The notes below the pieces were generated by a model. It did not search any database and was not told where the DNA came from. It saw nothing but the letters and a program-made list of their open reading frames with translations. From contig DFJV01000058.1 in the NCBI GenBank assembly GCA_002373205.1, forward strand, positions 1 to 7,267: a stretch of DNA of 7,267 bases. The letters are read 5' to 3'. Within the stretch, counting starts at the first letter, position 1, and each line of letters begins with the position of its first letter. This document shows, piece by piece, positions 5,312-7,267 of this stretch. The position numbers and the translations under genes were made by a program. Source of the stretch: Treponema sp. UBA3662 (lineage in GTDB: Bacteria > Spirochaetota > Spirochaetia > Treponematales > Treponemataceae).

Positions 5312-7267
5312 ATGGAATTTAATTCATTTGAAAGGACAGGAAGCAAGAGCACTGCACCTGTAGCGCGTGAGGCTGTAAACCGCAAGATTGCCCGCGAGTC
5401 TGCCGCAGAAGGAATGGTTCTTTTGCAGAATGACGGTGTTCTGCCACTTTCAAAAGATGAAAGCATAGCAATATTTGGCAGCGGAGCCAATCACACAATA
5501 AAAGGTGGAACTGGTTCCGGGGAAGTGAATGAGCGCGAGTGTGTAACCATACTTGAAGGTTTGCGCAATGTCGGTCTTAAAATAGAAAATGAGGACTGGC
5601 TAAAGGAATATGATGATTCATACCAAAAAGCCCGCCTTGAATGGAAGGACCGCATAATCGAAAGGTGCCACGGAAATACGGAATCTGTGGATTTTTTTGT
5701 TGCCCATGCAGAAAATCCTTTTAGGGCTCCAAAGGGCAGGGCAATTACAAAGCAGGACCTTGGAAAGGCAGACGTTGCAATTTATGTCGTAAGCAGGATT
5801 GCCGGTGAGGGAAGCGACCGTAAGGAAGAAAAAGGCGACTACTATCTTAGCGATTCTGAAGAGCTTGAACTAAAGACACTTTCCTCCCTTGCAAAAAAGC
5901 TCGTCGTCCTTATAAATACCGGTGCCCAGATAGACATGGGCTTTATTCATTCCCTGCCAAACCTTTCTGCCATTGTGGACGTAAAGCAGCCTGGCATGGA
6001 GGGTGGCAATGCCGTTGCAGACCTTCTTACCGGAAAAGTTACCCCCAGCGGAAAGCTTACTGCAACCTGGGCAAAGAAATACTCTGATTTTCCCGGAGCC
6101 GCAAATTTTAGCTATAAAAACGGAAACCTTCAGAAGGAATACTATAATGAAGGAATTTTTGTTGGCTACAGATATTTTGACGCATTTGGCATTGATGTTG
6201 ACTACCCGTTTGGCTTTGGACTTTCCTATACGGATTTTTCTATTAAATTCCTTTCTGTTGAATCTGGTAAAAATGTCCGCGTAAAATTTTCCGTTACAAA
6301 CACAGGTTCAAAATTTGCAGGAAAAGAAGTTGTGCAGCTTTACGCTTCTTGTCCACAGACAGCACTTATAAAGGAAGAAAAAAGGCTGGTTGCCTTTGCT
6401 AAGACGGGGCTTTTAAAACCTGGTGAAAGTGGGGAAGTTGAACTTTGCTTTGAAACAAAGGACATTGCTTCTTTTGACGAGCAGAAGGGCGAATGGGTTC
6501 TGGAAAAAGGTCTCTATGCCTTGTCCGGCGGAAACAGCAGTGCGGATGCAAAGTTGTGCGCTGTCCTAAAAGTTGAAAATGACTTTGTGGTGGAAAAAGT
6601 AAACCATGTTTGCCCGCTAAAGGAAGAACTAAAATCTCTTGAACCCAATAAGGATTTGTTAAAAAAGGCGGAAGAGGCATGGCAGGCAAAAGCTAAGGAA
6701 CTTGGCCTGACACCTGTGGAATTTGTGCCCAGCGTAGAAGAAAAGAAGCCTTATTATGCAGAAGATGAGAAAGATGCGCTTGCAAAGAAGATGGCGGCTA
6801 CTCTAAATCGTGAACAGCTTATTACCTTTGTGCACGGTGTCTTTAACAAGGCAAAGGGGGCTACTGTAGGCGATGCTGGAAAACGTGTTCCCGGTACGGC
6901 AGGCGAGACAACCGATGAATTGGTGGACTTGGGAATTCCTCCTGTAATAATGGCTGACGGTCCTGCGGGTGTGCGTGTTGTTCAGAAGTACGAGGTTGAC
7001 AGGGCGACTGGAAAGCCATATTTTGACGGCCTTACCCAGTCAATGGCTCAGGGCTTTTTTGCCATGGACCACCACAGGCAGAATGTGGACGTTTACTGGC
7101 AGTTCTGCACGGCATTCCCAATCGGCTCCCTTCTTGCGCAGACATGGGACAAAGACCTGATTGCAAATGTGGGAAAAGCTGTTGCCGTAGAAATGGAAGA
7201 ATTCCATGTTTCATGGTGGCTTGCTCCTGGAATGAACATACAGCGTAACCCCCTCTGTGGACGCAAC
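5312..7267 (+). CDS. Permuted GH3 beta-glucosidase-like glycoside hydrolase, 3' truncated
   Basis: An open frame of 652 codons runs off the right edge. Domain order is inverted relative to most GH3 enzymes. First comes the alpha/beta sandwich (about 30-300) with EGMVLLQNDGVLPL (33-46), KGGTGSGEVN (64-73) and RIAGEGSDRKEEKGDYYL, where Glu166 corresponds to the acid/base residue of GEGxDR-type enzymes. It ends with YPFGFGLSYTDF. Next is a fibronectin III-like domain (about 309-423), with SVTNTGSKFAGKEVVQLY. A charged linker leads to the start of the TIM barrel, with GTAGETTDEL, ADGPAGVR (Asp549, substrate-binding) and APGMNIQRNPLCGRN at the window edge. The nucleophile Asp should lie in the missing part. 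This permuted layout is known from rumen beta-glucosidases. There is no signal peptide, so it should act in the cytoplasm, removing glucosyl or related beta-linked units from imported oligosaccharides. Exact sugar specificity cannot be read here. Confidence 0.95.
   Translation, partial: MEFNSFERTGSKSTAPVAREAVNRKIARESAAEGMVLLQNDGVLPLSKDESIAIFGSGANHTIKGGTGSGEVNERECVTILEGLRNVGLKIENEDWLKEYDDSYQKARLEWKDRIIERCHGNTESVDFFVAHAENPFRAPKGRAITKQDLGKADVAIYVVSRIAGEGSDRKEEKGDYYLSDSEELELKTLSSLAKKLVVLINTGAQIDMGFIHSLPNLSAIVDVKQPGMEGGNAVADLLTGKVTPSGKLTATWAKKYSDFPGAANFSYKNGNLQKEYYNEGIFVGYRYFDAFGIDVDYPFGFGLSYTDFSIKFLSVESGKNVRVKFSVTNTGSKFAGKEVVQLYASCPQTALIKEEKRLVAFAKTGLLKPGESGEVELCFETKDIASFDEQKGEWVLEKGLYALSGGNSSADAKLCAVLKVENDFVVEKVNHVCPLKEELKSLEPNKDLLKKAEEAWQAKAKELGLTPVEFVPSVEEKKPYYAEDEKDALAKKMAATLNREQLITFVHGVFNKAKGATVGDAGKRVPGTAGETTDELVDLGIPPVIMADGPAGVRVVQKYEVDRATGKPYFDGLTQSMAQGFFAMDHHRQNVDVYWQFCTAFPIGSLLAQTWDKDLIANVGKAVAVEMEEFHVSWWLAPGMNIQRNPLCGRN

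Noticed and set aside
6399..6689. A 96-codon minus-strand frame, and a 93-codon plus-strand frame at 6003-6284
   Set aside because: Both overlap the GH3 gene in other frames. The GH3 frame is continuous and matches family motifs throughout.
1..7267. CRISPR arrays, tRNA genes, insertion sequences and attachment sites
   Set aside because: I found no spaced direct repeats, cloverleaf-like sequence, transposase frame or terminal inverted repeats.

Overview
The window holds five clear protein-coding genes plus the tail of a sixth. It reads as ordinary chromosomal DNA of a bacterium with moderate GC content. I see no tRNA, rRNA, CRISPR array, transposase, phage gene or assembled defence or biosynthetic system. 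A lipoprotein with a loose signal-peptide cysteine motif, a LEA/WHy-type protein beside a YgiQ radical SAM gene, and a rumen-type permuted GH3 beta-glucosidase suggest a gut or rumen spirochaete such as Treponema. That placement is an inference from gene content and was not tested by comparison.

Layout. Positions 3-335 (+) are the end of an unrecognised, beta-strand-rich protein that begins before the window. Positions 498-1487 (+) encode an aldo/keto reductase of the YghZ/GpR type, with its own putative promoter and a good rho-independent terminator. Two minus-strand genes converge on it: a probable lipoprotein with two LEA14/WHy-like domains (4506-3505), followed 30 bases later by a YgiQ-type radical SAM protein (3474-1558). 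These two probably form one operon. Positions 4622-5266 (+) encode a membrane-anchored C39-type cysteine peptidase that starts with TTG. Positions 5312-7267 (+) encode a GH3 beta-glycosidase in the permuted domain order, cut by the window edge before its catalytic nucleophile.

Control. The 115-base gap between the lipoprotein and peptidase genes carries two back-to-back sigma70-like promoters whose -35 hexamers overlap by two bases. The peptidase and GH3 genes are 45 bases apart with no terminator between them and are probably co-transcribed.

How the genes might work together. The GH3 enzyme has no signal peptide, so it would split imported oligosaccharides in the cytoplasm, and the reductase would handle reactive triose or aldehyde by-products. 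The peptidase and lipoprotein belong to the cell envelope. No single pathway links them all. The less routine features are small-scale: three short tandem duplications of 12-15 bases, two of them lying across stop codons, the overlapping divergent promoters, and a terminator whose G-U pairs make it work in one direction only.
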